Below, in pieces: positions 9,003 to 16,980 of a stretch of DNA of 59,436 nt. Both the position numbers and the translations under genes were made by a program. This stretch comes from Bacteroidota bacterium (GTDB taxonomy: Bacteria > Bacteroidota > Bacteroidia > JAFLBG01): the NCBI GenBank assembly GCA_017303975.1, contig JAFLBG010000018.1, forward strand, positions 1-59,436, in the 5' to 3' direction. A model generated the notes under the pieces. That model was given only the letters and a program-made list of their open reading frames with translations, ran no database searches and was not told the DNA's origin. Position 1 is the stretch's first letter, and every line of letters begins with the position of its first letter.

Positions 9003-9902
9003 ATGCATCAACAAGTTTTTAAAAGCCAACACGTAAAAGGCTTTCTAAACTTGTTGATGCTTTTTTTTGTTCTAGCCGCAGCTTCTTGTTCTTTAGAGAA
9101 CTCTAGGAAATCGACTAATTCAGGCAAGGTTGTAGCAAAAGCGTACGATGATTTTTTGTACGAGTCGGAGGTTCTTCCTTTAGTTACGAGTGCTTCATCA
9201 CGAAAAGATACAGTTGATTTTATAAACTCGTACGCTGATAGATGGGTAAAACAACAAATTTTACTCAGAAAAGCCGAACAAAATTTATCCGAAGAAGATA
9301 AAGATGTTTCTGCTCAATTAGAGGATTATAGGCAGTCGTTGGTTATTTACAAATATGAGAATCAATTGGTACATCAGAAATTGGATACCGTAATTTCTGC
9401 CGGTGAGATAGAGGAATACTACAATCAAAACTCACAAAACTTCGAACTTAAAAACAATATTATAAAAGTTGTGTATGTTAAGGTAAGTAAGAAGGCCCCT
9501 GATTTAACGAAACTTAAAAATTGGTATAAGTCGGATGTAGAAAAAGATATAAAGCAGCTAGAAGATTATTGTAGAAAGTATGCCGATAATTACTACTTGG
9601 ATGACAACACGTGGCTTTTGTTTGCCGATATTTTAAAGGAAGTTCCCATTGAAACGTATAATCAAGAATTGTTCTTAAAAAATAACCGGTTTGTAGAGGT
9701 GCAAGACTCATTAAATTTGTATCTTTTAAATATTAAAGGATTTAAAATTAAAAACAGCATTTCTCCGTTGGCTTTCGAAAAAGAAAATATTAAGAATATT
9801 ATAATAAACAGACGCAAGATAGAGTTAATAGAGAAAATGAAAGAAGACTTATACAAGTCTATTAATGTTAGTAAAGAAATTGAAGTAACTAAATATGAAT
9901 AA
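9003..9902 (+). CDS. SurA/PpiC-like lipoprotein lacking an obvious isomerase domain
   Basis: 299 residues. The N-terminus has a basic segment, a hydrophobic core and the lipobox LAAASC, so it is probably a lipoprotein. Residues of about 40-150 resemble the helical SurA N-terminal region (RWVKQQILLRKAEQNL, LVIYKYENQLV), followed by an EIEEYYNQNSQNF motif that usually precedes a parvulin domain. However, the HILLK and GGDLG signatures of an active parvulin are absent. It sits between two parvulin genes and its last 8 bp overlap the next gene, which suggests translational coupling and a shared role in outer-membrane protein folding. Confidence 0.65.
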   Translation: MHQQVFKSQHVKGFLNLLMLFFVLAAASCSLENSRKSTNSGKVVAKAYDDFLYESEVLPLVTSASSRKDTVDFINSYADRWVKQQILLRKAEQNLSEEDKDVSAQLEDYRQSLVIYKYENQLVHQKLDTVISAGEIEEYYNQNSQNFELKNNIIKVVYVKVSKKAPDLTKLKNWYKSDVEKDIKQLEDYCRKYADNYYLDDNTWLLFADILKEVPIETYNQELFLKNNRFVEVQDSLNLYLLNIKGFKIKNSISPLAFEKENIKNIIINRRKIELIEKMKEDLYKSINVSKEIEVTKYE

Positions 9903-11271
9903 AAAGTATAATGTTTTCTTGGCGCTGCTTTTTTTGCAGGTGTCTTTTTTAGTTGCTCAAAAACCAATTGTTGCCGATAAAGTAATAGCGGTTGTTGGCA
10001 ATAAAATCATTACAAAATTTCAACTCGAAACGGAGTACCAGCAATATTTATCACAAAACGAGATTGTGGCAGGAGAAAATGCTAAATGCCAGATTTTGGA
10101 AGATTTGCTTTACAAAAAACTATTGGTTGTACAAGCAGAAAAAGATAGCGTTGAGGTTTCTGATGCGCAGGTAGATCAAGAATTAGATCGTAGAATGAGG
10201 TATTTTGTAGCTCAGTTTGGCTCCGAAGAAAAATTTATTAGCTTTTATGGCAAAACGATAGAGCAGTTTAAAGAAGAGTTGAGAGATAATGTGTATGATT
10301 TATTGTTGGCTAAGCAAGTACAAGAAGATATCACAAGAGGTGTTACGATAACTCCGTCTGATATTAAAACCTATTACGAAAAAATACCGGTAGATAGTTT
10401 GCCATTTATCAATGCCGAAGTAGAGATTGGTGAAATTGTTATAAAACCCAAAGTGTCTTCCGAGGCTAAGAAAATTGCCAGAGAAAAAATTGAAGAGCTT
10501 CGTCAGCGAGTATTGAAGGGCGAAAAATTTACCTCTTTAGCAATTTTATATTCCGAAGATCCCGGCTCTGCAAAGAATGGCGGAGAATACAAGGATATTC
10601 CTCGCGGACAGTTTGTGCCGGAATTTGATGCAATTGCGTTTAGAATTAAAGAGGGCGAAACATCCGAAGTGTTTGAAACAGCTTACGGCTATCATTTTAT
10701 GCAGTTACTAAAAAGAAAAGGAGAATTTGTTGATTTGCGACATATCTTAATTACACCCGTAATAAGCAGCAGTGATATGATAAAAGCTAAGCATTTAGCC
10801 GATAGCGTGTATCAATTGCTTAAGTCGGATTCTGTTAGGTTTGAAGAGTTGGCAGGACGCTATTCCGATGAAGAGGAAAGCAAATCAAATAGCGGAATTA
10901 TTCTTAATCCACAAACTGGTTCGCCTAAATTTGAAGTTGATCAATTGGGTGTTATAGACAACACCTTGTTTTTTGCTATAGATAAGCTAGAGCCCGGAAA
11001 AGCATCGGAGCCTACCTTAAGTGCAACAAGAGACGGTAAGCAAGCATATCGAATTTTGTATTTAAAAAGTCGTACCAATCCACATAAAGCAAATTTAAAA
11101 GAAGATTACCAGCGTATTCAAGGAGCTGCAAAAGCAGAAAAAGAAACTAAGATGGTAAACGATTGGATTAGAAAAAAGGTGCAAGGTGTGTTTGTAAGAA
11201 TTGATGGAGATTACAAGGATTGCAAGTTTCAGCACGAATGGAAATCCCAGGTTTCGGTGTTTTCTAAATAA
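9895..11271 (+). CDS. SurA-like periplasmic chaperone / peptidyl-prolyl isomerase
   Basis: 458 residues with a signal peptide (MNKKYNVFLALLFLQVSFLVAQ). It has a classic SurA N-domain (DKVIAVVGNKIITKFQLETEY, QILEDLLYKKLLVVQAEKD) at about 28-170. Two parvulin domains follow at about 175-275 (GEIVIKP, EDPGSAKNGGEY, AYGYHFMQLLKRKGE) and 283-395 (DLRHILITP, SNSGIILNPQTG). Domain order matches SurA, the periplasmic chaperone that delivers outer-membrane proteins to the BAM complex. The start overlaps the preceding lipoprotein gene by 8 bp. MoxR follows after 53 bp. Confidence 0.9.
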   Translation: MNKKYNVFLALLFLQVSFLVAQKPIVADKVIAVVGNKIITKFQLETEYQQYLSQNEIVAGENAKCQILEDLLYKKLLVVQAEKDSVEVSDAQVDQELDRRMRYFVAQFGSEEKFISFYGKTIEQFKEELRDNVYDLLLAKQVQEDITRGVTITPSDIKTYYEKIPVDSLPFINAEVEIGEIVIKPKVSSEAKKIAREKIEELRQRVLKGEKFTSLAILYSEDPGSAKNGGEYKDIPRGQFVPEFDAIAFRIKEGETSEVFETAYGYHFMQLLKRKGEFVDLRHILITPVISSSDMIKAKHLADSVYQLLKSDSVRFEELAGRYSDEEESKSNSGIILNPQTGSPKFEVDQLGVIDNTLFFAIDKLEPGKASEPTLSATRDGKQAYRILYLKSRTNPHKANLKEDYQRIQGAAKAEKETKMVNDWIRKKVQGVFVRIDGDYKDCKFQHEWKSQVSVFSK

Positions 11272-11324
11272 GAGAGGGTTTACAGCTAAATAAAATTTTG
11301 TTTACTACATAAGATATTTTAAAA

Positions 11325-12290
11325 ATGAAATACCAGTCAGATGTTGAAGCCGCAGACGCTTTAGTTGTAAAATATAAAGAGTTACGATTAGAAATAGCCA
11401 AAGTAATTATTGGGCAAGATGATGTTGTAAAAGATGTTATCATTTCTATTTTTAGCAAAGGTCATTGTTTATTGGTAGGTGTTCCGGGCTTAGCAAAAAC
11501 GTTATTGGTAAATACAGTAGCGCAAGTATTAGGCTTGAATTATAACCGAATTCAGTTTACTCCAGATTTAATGCCATCCGATATTATTGGTAGCGAAATT
11601 TTAGATGAAAATCGTCAACTTAAATTTATCAAAGGTCCGTTGTTTGCTAACATCATTTTGGCCGATGAGATAAATCGTACTCCGCCTAAAACACAATCGG
11701 CACTGTTGGAGGCCATGCAAGAAAGAACCGTTACCACAGGCGGAAATAAATACGAGTTAGGAAATCCATTTTTTGTGTTGGCAACTCAAAATCCTATTGA
11801 GCAAGAAGGTACGTATCCATTGCCGGAAGCACAATTGGACAGGTTTATGTTTAACGTTTGGTTGGATTACCCAACGTATAAAGATGAATTGCAAGTAGTA
11901 AAAAATACAACATCCGAATACAGTGTTCAATTGAAACAAATTTTATCAGCTGAGGAAATTATTTATTTCCAAAATTTGGTTAAGCGAGTTCCTGTGCCGG
12001 ATAATGTGTTAGAATTTGCAGTAAAGCTTTCAACCTCAACACGACCTAATACGCCTAATGCAAAAGAAATTGTAAATAATTATTTGGCTTGGGGCGCTGG
12101 TCCTAGAGCATCGCAATATTTAGTATTAGGAGCTAAATGCCATGCACTGCTTACCGGTAAATATTCTCCGGATATTGAAGATGTAAAAGCCGTAGCTGTT
12201 CCCATTCTGCGTCACAGAATTGTGCGTAACTACAAAGCAGAAGCTGATGGTGTTTCTACTGATACCATTATAAAGGAGTTGATGAAATAG
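11325..12290 (+). CDS. MoxR-family AAA+ ATPase
   Basis: 321 residues, cytoplasmic. Walker A is GVPGLAKT at 52-59, Walker B is IILADEINR with Asp114/Glu115, followed by the family-typical PPKTQSALLEAMQERTVT and ATQNPIEQEGTYPLPEAQLDRF (sensor 1 and arginine-finger region). MoxR ATPases act as metal-insertion or maturation chaperones, usually with VWA-domain and DUF58 partners. Here no such partner follows; a toxin-antitoxin pair lies immediately downstream. Confidence 0.92.
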   Translation: MKYQSDVEAADALVVKYKELRLEIAKVIIGQDDVVKDVIISIFSKGHCLLVGVPGLAKTLLVNTVAQVLGLNYNRIQFTPDLMPSDIIGSEILDENRQLKFIKGPLFANIILADEINRTPPKTQSALLEAMQERTVTTGGNKYELGNPFFVLATQNPIEQEGTYPLPEAQLDRFMFNVWLDYPTYKDELQVVKNTTSEYSVQLKQILSAEEIIYFQNLVKRVPVPDNVLEFAVKLSTSTRPNTPNAKEIVNNYLAWGAGPRASQYLVLGAKCHALLTGKYSPDIEDVKAVAVPILRHRIVRNYKAEADGVSTDTIIKELMK

Positions 12291-12312
12291 CTTCTAATCA
12301 TTGATTAGTAGC
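12290..12312. repeat. Imperfect inverted repeat between moxR and the MazF-type module
   Basis: GCTTCTAATCA and TGATTAGTAGC flank a single T; ten of eleven positions pair. It begins at the last base of moxR and lies about 12 bp before a TATATTTA -7-like element that would serve the antitoxin gene. It could be a weak moxR terminator or an operator for autoregulation of the toxin-antitoxin pair. The sequence does not distinguish these. Confidence 0.4.
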
Positions 12313-12346
12313 TATATTTTTGGTATATTTAATCAACAACCTAGGT

Positions 12347-12568
12347 ATGACACTAAGAAATATATACGAAGTAAAAAACAATCAATTAATAATAAACTTG
12401 CCTGATAGTTTTAGGAACAAGAAAAAATTATTAGTAACTGTAGACGATTCTGTAGATACAAAAACTCAAAAATTAGAATTACTGAAGAAAGCCGTAAATG
12501 ATTCATTGTTTTTAGACGATATAAAATCAGTAAATGACGATTTTCAATCTATAGAAGATTGTGAGTGA
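12347..12568 (+). CDS. Antitoxin partner of a MazF/PemK-type toxin
   Basis: 73 residues from ATG 12347 (TLRNIYEVKNNQLIINLPDSF). The frame continues upstream to 12320, but that would overlap the likely -7 element TATATTTA at 12324-12331. An AGG lies just before the chosen ATG. The N-terminal half resembles the short beta-rich DNA-binding segment of MazE-like antitoxins, and the tail is acidic (DDIKSVNDDFQSIEDCE), as expected of a toxin-binding region. Its TGA shares its last base with the toxin ATG (TGATG), a typical coupled arrangement. The identification rests mainly on the neighbour. Confidence 0.65.
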   Translation: MTLRNIYEVKNNQLIINLPDSFRNKKKLLVTVDDSVDTKTQKLELLKKAVNDSLFLDDIKSVNDDFQSIEDCE

Positions 12569-12918
12569 TGAAAAAATGGACTATTTATCAAGCGAACCTA
12601 GATCCTGTTATTGGTTCAGAGCAAGGAAAATCAAGACCTGTATTAATTATAAGCGAAGAAGAAATAAATAAACTTCTCAATATTGTTAATATAATTCCTA
12701 TTACATCTAAAAAGGTTGGACGTCAAATATATCCCAATGAATCCTTTATTCCTTCCGACAAATTTGGTCTTCCAAATAATTCTATTGCATTATGCCATCA
12801 AATAAGAACAATTGATAAGAGGAGATTGAGCAAATTATATGGCGAAATTAACGACCCGCAATTACAAGATGAAATTATTGAAGCTCTATGTTTTCAATTA
12901 GGAATTAACCGAAACTAA
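12568..12918 (+). CDS. MazF/PemK-type mRNA interferase toxin
   Basis: 116 residues from ATG 12568; an in-frame GTG one codon earlier (12565) is a possible alternative. The fold signature is clear: WTIYQANLDPVIGSEQGKSRPVLIIS, with the conserved G-x-E-Q-x-x-x-RPVLI segment, then IIPITSK, and a CHQIRTIDKRRLSKLYGEI segment matching the C-terminal MazF motif. MazF toxins cleave mRNA at short sequence motifs and are neutralised by the adjacent antitoxin. The pair looks intact and sits between unrelated housekeeping genes, consistent with horizontal acquisition. Confidence 0.9.
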   Translation: MKKWTIYQANLDPVIGSEQGKSRPVLIISEEEINKLLNIVNIIPITSKKVGRQIYPNESFIPSDKFGLPNNSIALCHQIRTIDKRRLSKLYGEINDPQLQDEIIEALCFQLGINRN

Positions 12919-12939
12919 ATTTAATTATTTACAACTACT

Positions 12940-15024
12940 ATGCAATTACAAAATTACGCATTAGGCAAGTGGACAACTAGTGCCGACAAAGGACAAACTT
13001 TATACAATGCGATAACCGGAGATGCTATAGCAACTGCATCAAGCAAGGGTCTTGATTTTGCTGCGATGCTAGATTATTCCAGAAAAGTTGGTGGAACAAA
13101 ACTTCGCAAAATGACTTTTCAAGAGCGAGGTAGAATGTTGAAGGCGCTCGCGTTGCATTTGCTTGAAAAGAAAGATGCATTCTATAAATTATCTTGGGCA
13201 ACAGGTGCTACAAAAATTGATAGTTGGGTGGATATTGAAGGAGGAATTGGAAATTTGTTTTCGTATGCTTCGTTGCGCAGACAGTTTCCAGATGAGCCTT
13301 ATTTTGTGGATGGAGAGATAGCTCGACTTTCAAAAGGAAATACGTTTATCGGAAATCATATTTGTGTTCCTAAGCAAGGTACTGCAATACATATTAACGC
13401 ATTTAACTTTCCTGTTTGGGGAATGCTAGAAAAGGTGGCTGTTAATTGGCTTGCGGGAGTTCCTGCAATTGTAAAGCCTGCAACCATTACTTCTTTTTTA
13501 ACAGAAGCAGTTGCCAAAGAAATTATAGCAAGTGGTATATTGCCGGAAGGTGCATTGCAATTGATTTGTGGCAGTGCCAATGGAATTTTAGATCATGTTA
13601 TCAATCAAGATGTGGTTACTTTTACGGGCTCGGCATCAACAGGAAAAATGCTGAAGGCGCATCCAAGGTTATTGGAAGAGGCAGTACCATTCAATATGGA
13701 AGCGGATTCTTTAAACTGCTGTATTCTTGGAATGGATGTAACTCCTGATAAACCGGAGTTTGATATTTTTATTAAAGAAGTTGTAAGAGAAATAACAACA
13801 AAAGCCGGCCAAAAGTGTACTGCAGTGCGCAGAATTATGGTTCCTGAAAATAAAGTAGAGGATGTGCGTAATGCAATTAGCAAACGTTTGGCTCAAACCA
13901 TCATTGGCGACCCGAATGTGGAAGGAGTTAGGATGGGTTCTCTTGCGGGAGAAACACAACGTAAGGAAGTTTTAGAGAAAGTGGAATTGTTATCTAAAAC
14001 ACAAAAACTAATTATTGGTGATTTTGAAAATTATGAAGTAAAAGGTGCTGATAAAAACAAAGGAGCATTTATGCCTCCAATCATTTTCTTGAATGAAAAT
14101 CCTTTTAAAAACACCGATTGCCACAATATAGAAGCATTTGGACCGGTAAGTACACTAATGCCTTACAAGAATACAGAAGAAGCTATTGAACTAGCTAAAA
14201 TGGGCAAAGGCTCGTTGGTAAGCTCTATTGTAACGGCTGATGATAAAATTGCAAGAGAATACGTATTAGGTGCAGCATGTATGCATGGTAGAATATTGGT
14301 GTTGAATAATGATTGTGTAAAAGAAAGTACAGGGCACGGCTCTCCAATGCCAATGCTAGTGCATGGTGGGCCGGGTAGGGCAGGAGGAGGAGAGGAAATG
14401 GGGGGGAAGCGTGGTATTATGCACTACATGCAGCGAACCGCTATACAAGGTTCTCCTACAACATTAACGGCTGTTACCAACCAATACCAGTATGGTGGAA
14501 AATATATTCTAAAAGATGTACATCCTTTCCGCCAATACTTTGAAGATTTAGAAGTAGGCGAAACGCTTATTACTGCTACGCATACAGTAACCGAAGATGA
14601 TGTAGTAAACTTTGCCAATTTAAGTGGTGATAAATTTTATGCGCATTTAGATCCTAATTCCTTAGATGGAACCATCTTTAAACGCACTGTTGCTCATGGC
14701 TATTTTATTTTATCGCGAGCAGCCGGTTTGTTTGTGGACCCTCCAAAAGGACCGGTATTATTGAATTACGGAATAGACGAATGCCGTTTTACAAAACCTA
14801 TTTACCCGGGCATGACTATTGGTGTGCGCTTTACCTGTAAAGAAAAAGTAGAACAAGAGAAAAAGAATGAAGAAGATATTGCCAAAGGTATTGTAAAATG
14901 GGTGGTTGATGTGTACGATGCTAGCCCGCAGGAAGTGCGAGATAAATATGGCTTGGAAGGCGCCACTGGCGATACGGTTGCTATTGCTACTATTTTGACG
15001 ATGGTGAAGAAGAGGATGGATTAG
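12940..15024 (+). CDS. paaZ: PaaZ, bifunctional oxepin-CoA hydrolase / semialdehyde dehydrogenase
   Basis: 694 residues with two domains. The aldehyde dehydrogenase domain (about 1-520) has the general base Glu254 (FNMEAD) and nucleophile Cys293 (KAGQKCTAVRR). The MaoC-like hydratase domain (about 530-690) has Asp564 and His569 in GDKFYAHLD. These positions are within a few residues of those I recall for E. coli PaaZ. In aerobic phenylacetate degradation PaaZ opens oxepin-CoA and oxidises the resulting semialdehyde. No other paa gene is in the window, so it is either part of a pathway split across the genome or used for a related ring-cleavage substrate. Confidence 0.92.
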   Translation: MQLQNYALGKWTTSADKGQTLYNAITGDAIATASSKGLDFAAMLDYSRKVGGTKLRKMTFQERGRMLKALALHLLEKKDAFYKLSWATGATKIDSWVDIEGGIGNLFSYASLRRQFPDEPYFVDGEIARLSKGNTFIGNHICVPKQGTAIHINAFNFPVWGMLEKVAVNWLAGVPAIVKPATITSFLTEAVAKEIIASGILPEGALQLICGSANGILDHVINQDVVTFTGSASTGKMLKAHPRLLEEAVPFNMEADSLNCCILGMDVTPDKPEFDIFIKEVVREITTKAGQKCTAVRRIMVPENKVEDVRNAISKRLAQTIIGDPNVEGVRMGSLAGETQRKEVLEKVELLSKTQKLIIGDFENYEVKGADKNKGAFMPPIIFLNENPFKNTDCHNIEAFGPVSTLMPYKNTEEAIELAKMGKGSLVSSIVTADDKIAREYVLGAACMHGRILVLNNDCVKESTGHGSPMPMLVHGGPGRAGGGEEMGGKRGIMHYMQRTAIQGSPTTLTAVTNQYQYGGKYILKDVHPFRQYFEDLEVGETLITATHTVTEDDVVNFANLSGDKFYAHLDPNSLDGTIFKRTVAHGYFILSRAAGLFVDPPKGPVLLNYGIDECRFTKPIYPGMTIGVRFTCKEKVEQEKKNEEDIAKGIVKWVVDVYDASPQEVRDKYGLEGATGDTVAIATILTMVKKRMD

Positions 15025-15091
15025 TTTGAGTTAGGGAATTCGTATTATCACCCACTGGAGTTCGTATCGTTAGGTATTAATTTTTATTAAC

Positions 15092-15535
15092 ATGAAATTT
15101 TTATTTCTTTTATTTCATATCCCATTATATTTTTTTTCGCAATCTAAAGGATATACAGGTGGTAGAATAATAATCAACCCTAAAGACAATTTTAAATATG
15201 AAATAATAGGTAAAGATACTATGTTAGTTGTTGATAAGCTTCCTGAGTTTAAAGGTGGGCAAGTTGGATTGATAAACTTTCTTAAAAGTAATGTTATATA
15301 TCCGGAAGGCGCAATTAGAGATTCAATTAGCGGTATTGTAATACTCCGCTTCACAATTACAGCGAAAGGTGAGGTTTCGAAAATTAGCGTTTTGAAAAGT
15401 GTTAGAGATGATTTAGATTCAAGTGCGATTGAAACTGTTGCGAAAATGCCAAAATGGAATCCTGGTTATCAGGGCGATATTGCTGTGCCAGTAGTTTATA
15501 ATCTTCCAATTAATTTTATTCGTAATCCTAAGTAG
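15092..15535 (+). CDS. Secreted TonB C-terminal-domain protein
   Basis: 147 residues. The N-terminus is a short signal-like hydrophobic segment (MKFLFLLFHIPLYFFSQ). Residues of about 50-140 match a TonB C-terminal domain: FKGGQVGLINFLKSNVIYPEGA, then GIVILRFTITAKGEVSKISVLKS, and a final VPVVYNLPINF strand. There is no transmembrane/proline-rich linker as in true TonB, so it is more likely a periplasmic TonB-domain protein, common in Bacteroidota, than an energy transducer. It stops 7 bp before the first copy of a 112-bp direct repeat. Confidence 0.8.
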   Translation: MKFLFLLFHIPLYFFSQSKGYTGGRIIINPKDNFKYEIIGKDTMLVVDKLPEFKGGQVGLINFLKSNVIYPEGAIRDSISGIVILRFTITAKGEVSKISVLKSVRDDLDSSAIETVAKMPKWNPGYQGDIAVPVVYNLPINFIRNPK

Positions 15536-15542
15536 CCCCTTT

Positions 15543-15654
15543 CATCCTAATTTGCAACGAGGATGTTTGTATAGTGCGTTTATAAAGCAAAAAGCTTAAG
15601 TAGGCTCAAAGCTTGTAAAAAGAATACAATTCTCGTTTACATTTAGTAAATTTG
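15543..15654. repeat. 112-bp direct repeat, left copy
   Basis: Aligns without gaps to 16168-16279 with 97 of 112 identities by my count. The left end is a degenerate version of a hairpin that is perfect in the right copy (CATCCTAATT instead of CATCCTCGTT). The right end contains TAAATTTG (15647-15654), a perfect TAnnTTTG -7 element 22 bp before the antitoxin-like gene, so the repeat probably supplies its promoter. Confidence 0.85.
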
Positions 15655-15676
15655 TATATTAAATATAGAAGCTAGA

Positions 15677-15886
15677 ATGACAACAGTACTTGTTAATATA
15701 CCCGAAAAAGACAAACAATTTTTTTTATCTGTTTTGCAAAAATTTAAATTTAAATCTACCGTTCTAACAGATAGTCAAAAAGAGGAGATTGCAATGGCTC
15801 GATGGATTGAGGATGGATTAAACAGTAAAGATGTTTCTATTGAAAAATTAAACAAATACTTCCGAAAGAATGGAGTTGATTGTTAA
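15677..15886 (+). CDS. Small antitoxin-like protein paired with a broken RelE/ParE-type toxin
   Basis: 69 residues (MTTVLVNIPEKDKQFFLSVL...). It has a beta-strand start, then helices and a charged C-terminal stretch (MARWIEDGLNSKDVSIEKLNKYF). Small proteins of this kind precede RelE/ParE-family toxins in Bacteroidota. Its stop overlaps the start of the downstream toxin-like frame by 17 bp, the usual antitoxin-toxin arrangement. The frame is intact, with a -7 promoter in the adjoining repeat, so it is probably expressed although its toxin partner is interrupted. Family assignment is by context only. Confidence 0.6.
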   Translation: MTTVLVNIPEKDKQFFLSVLQKFKFKSTVLTDSQKEEIAMARWIEDGLNSKDVSIEKLNKYFRKNGVDC

Positions 15887-16139
15887 GGGAAGTTTCTATA
15901 GAGATATCACCAATTAAACTAATAAAAATTTATTACAACAGGTTTACCAAGTTCTTGAGAATATCAGAGAGGCTAAATCTATATCTCAAATTTCCAATTT
16001 GATAAAATTAAAAGAGTACAAAATCTTCTATCGTATTCAGATTGAAAAAGATTATAGGATGGGTATAGTCATTAAAAAGAATACCGTTTATGTAATTCGT
16101 TTTGGGCATAGAAGTACTATTTATAAATATTTTCCATGA
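15870..16139 (+). pseudogene. RelE/ParE-type toxin gene interrupted by an in-frame TAA
   Basis: From ATG 15870 the frame reads MELIVKGSFYRDITN, meets TAA at 15915-15917 (codon 16), and then continues open to TGA 16137-16139. The whole is 90 codons with no frame change. The remainder (LLQQVYQVLENIREAKSIS, LKEYKIFYRIQIEKDYRMG, YVIRFGHRSTIYKYFP) is a recognisable RelE/ParE-superfamily toxin with the typical C-terminal RFGHR segment. The stop replaces a residue in the first helix, so a single base change would inactivate it. Either a real nonsense mutation or a sequencing error is possible. Confidence 0.8.
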
Positions 16140-16167
16140 TTATATAAGTCCCCTCCTCACCCCACCT

Positions 16168-16279
16168 CATCCTCGTTTGCAACGAGGATGTTTGTATAGT
16201 GTGTTTGTAACGCAAAAAGCTCAAGTAGGCTCAAAACTTTTAAAAAGAATACAACTCTAGTCTCAGTTTAGTTAATTTG
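16168..16279. repeat. 112-bp direct repeat, right copy, starting with a REP-like hairpin
   Basis: About 87% identical to 15543-15654. It opens with a perfect hairpin: CATCCTCGTT, loop TGC, AACGAGGATG (16168-16190). A short, GC-richer hairpin at the head of a dispersed repeat resembles the REP sequences mobilised by RAYT (Y1 transposase) proteins, though no transposase is in the window. The -7 element of the left copy is altered here (TTAATTTG). The two copies bracket the antitoxin/broken-toxin unit exactly. Confidence 0.85.
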
Positions 16280-16333
16280 GATTTCGGTCTTTTTACGAAA
16301 TCATTTTATGCTTCAGGTTTGTATCCAATAAGT

Positions 16334-16381
16334 AAAAGCAAAAAGGCTTGTAAGTATCTACTTACAAGCCTTTTTGCTTTT
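16334..16381 (-). terminator. Perfect 23-bp inverted repeat, bidirectional terminator
   Basis: 16334-16356 and 16359-16381 are exact reverse complements around TC. The stem has a GGCTTGTAAGTA core and A/T-rich ends that give a T-tract in either direction. It lies 12 bp past the stop of the minus-strand gene at 16393, which it should terminate. Confidence 0.85.
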
Positions 16382-16392
16382 GCAAATTTTAT

Positions 16393-16839
16393 TTATTTTT
16401 TCTTTTTGTCCTTTGATTCTCCGGTTATCGTAAACTCTTTTTTAATTTTTCCTTTTTTAGACCAAACAACTTTTGCTTCCAACGCGCCTCCTGTTATAGT
16501 CCCTTCCCACTTTAACTCTTCGCCTTTTTCATTTGTTCCAAGCGCTTCAAAATCATAAATTTTAATCTCCTCTTCATTTTCATCTGTTCCGGTTGAGTCG
16601 GTAAGTACTTTATAGTCAATCGGGTCGAATTTTGTTTTTTCGTAAATAAAATCAGAATCTACAATTCCGTTTTTAAATCTAACTTTGTCTTCAACCGGCT
16701 TTGGTGCTTTGCCCTCTTTAATTTCAGAAGTTTGAGCAACAAAATTTTTTCCGTCTAAAGCAGGCTTCCCTTTTTTCTTTTGACCAAATACAGTTGTGAT
16801 AACCAAAAAAGATAATGCGAATAAAAAGTGTTTTTTCAT
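16393..16839 (-). CDS. Small secreted protein of unknown function
   Basis: 148 residues. Residues 1-19 form a clear signal peptide (MKKHFLFALSFLVITTVFG), cut before QKKKGKP. The mature part is highly charged with alternating beta-strand-like segments (VRFKNGIVDSDFIYEKTKF, ELKWEGTITGGALEAKVVW) and a KDKKKK tail. This fits a small lipocalin- or barrel-like periplasmic protein, but I do not recognise a family. It is transcribed alone, divergently from rarA, and ends at a strong hairpin terminator. Confidence 0.65.
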   Translation of the reverse strand: MKKHFLFALSFLVITTVFGQKKKGKPALDGKNFVAQTSEIKEGKAPKPVEDKVRFKNGIVDSDFIYEKTKFDPIDYKVLTDSTGTDENEEEIKIYDFEALGTNEKGEELKWEGTITGGALEAKVVWSKKGKIKKEFTITGESKDKKKK

Positions 16840-16980
16840 TGTAGGCGTGTATTGATTATTTAATAATTTAAGTACCTAATTAATGTACAAATTTTTTATG
16901 AAATGCTACTATTCTTTAGTAAGAAATACGAATAATTGCTACATTCCAATTTTTATTGGAAAATAAGTTTAAAATTAGCA

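Noticed and set aside
15536-16279. The 112-bp repeats considered as a CRISPR array
   Set aside because: Only two copies, 513 bp apart, with a gene pair between them; repeat length and spacing do not fit CRISPR.
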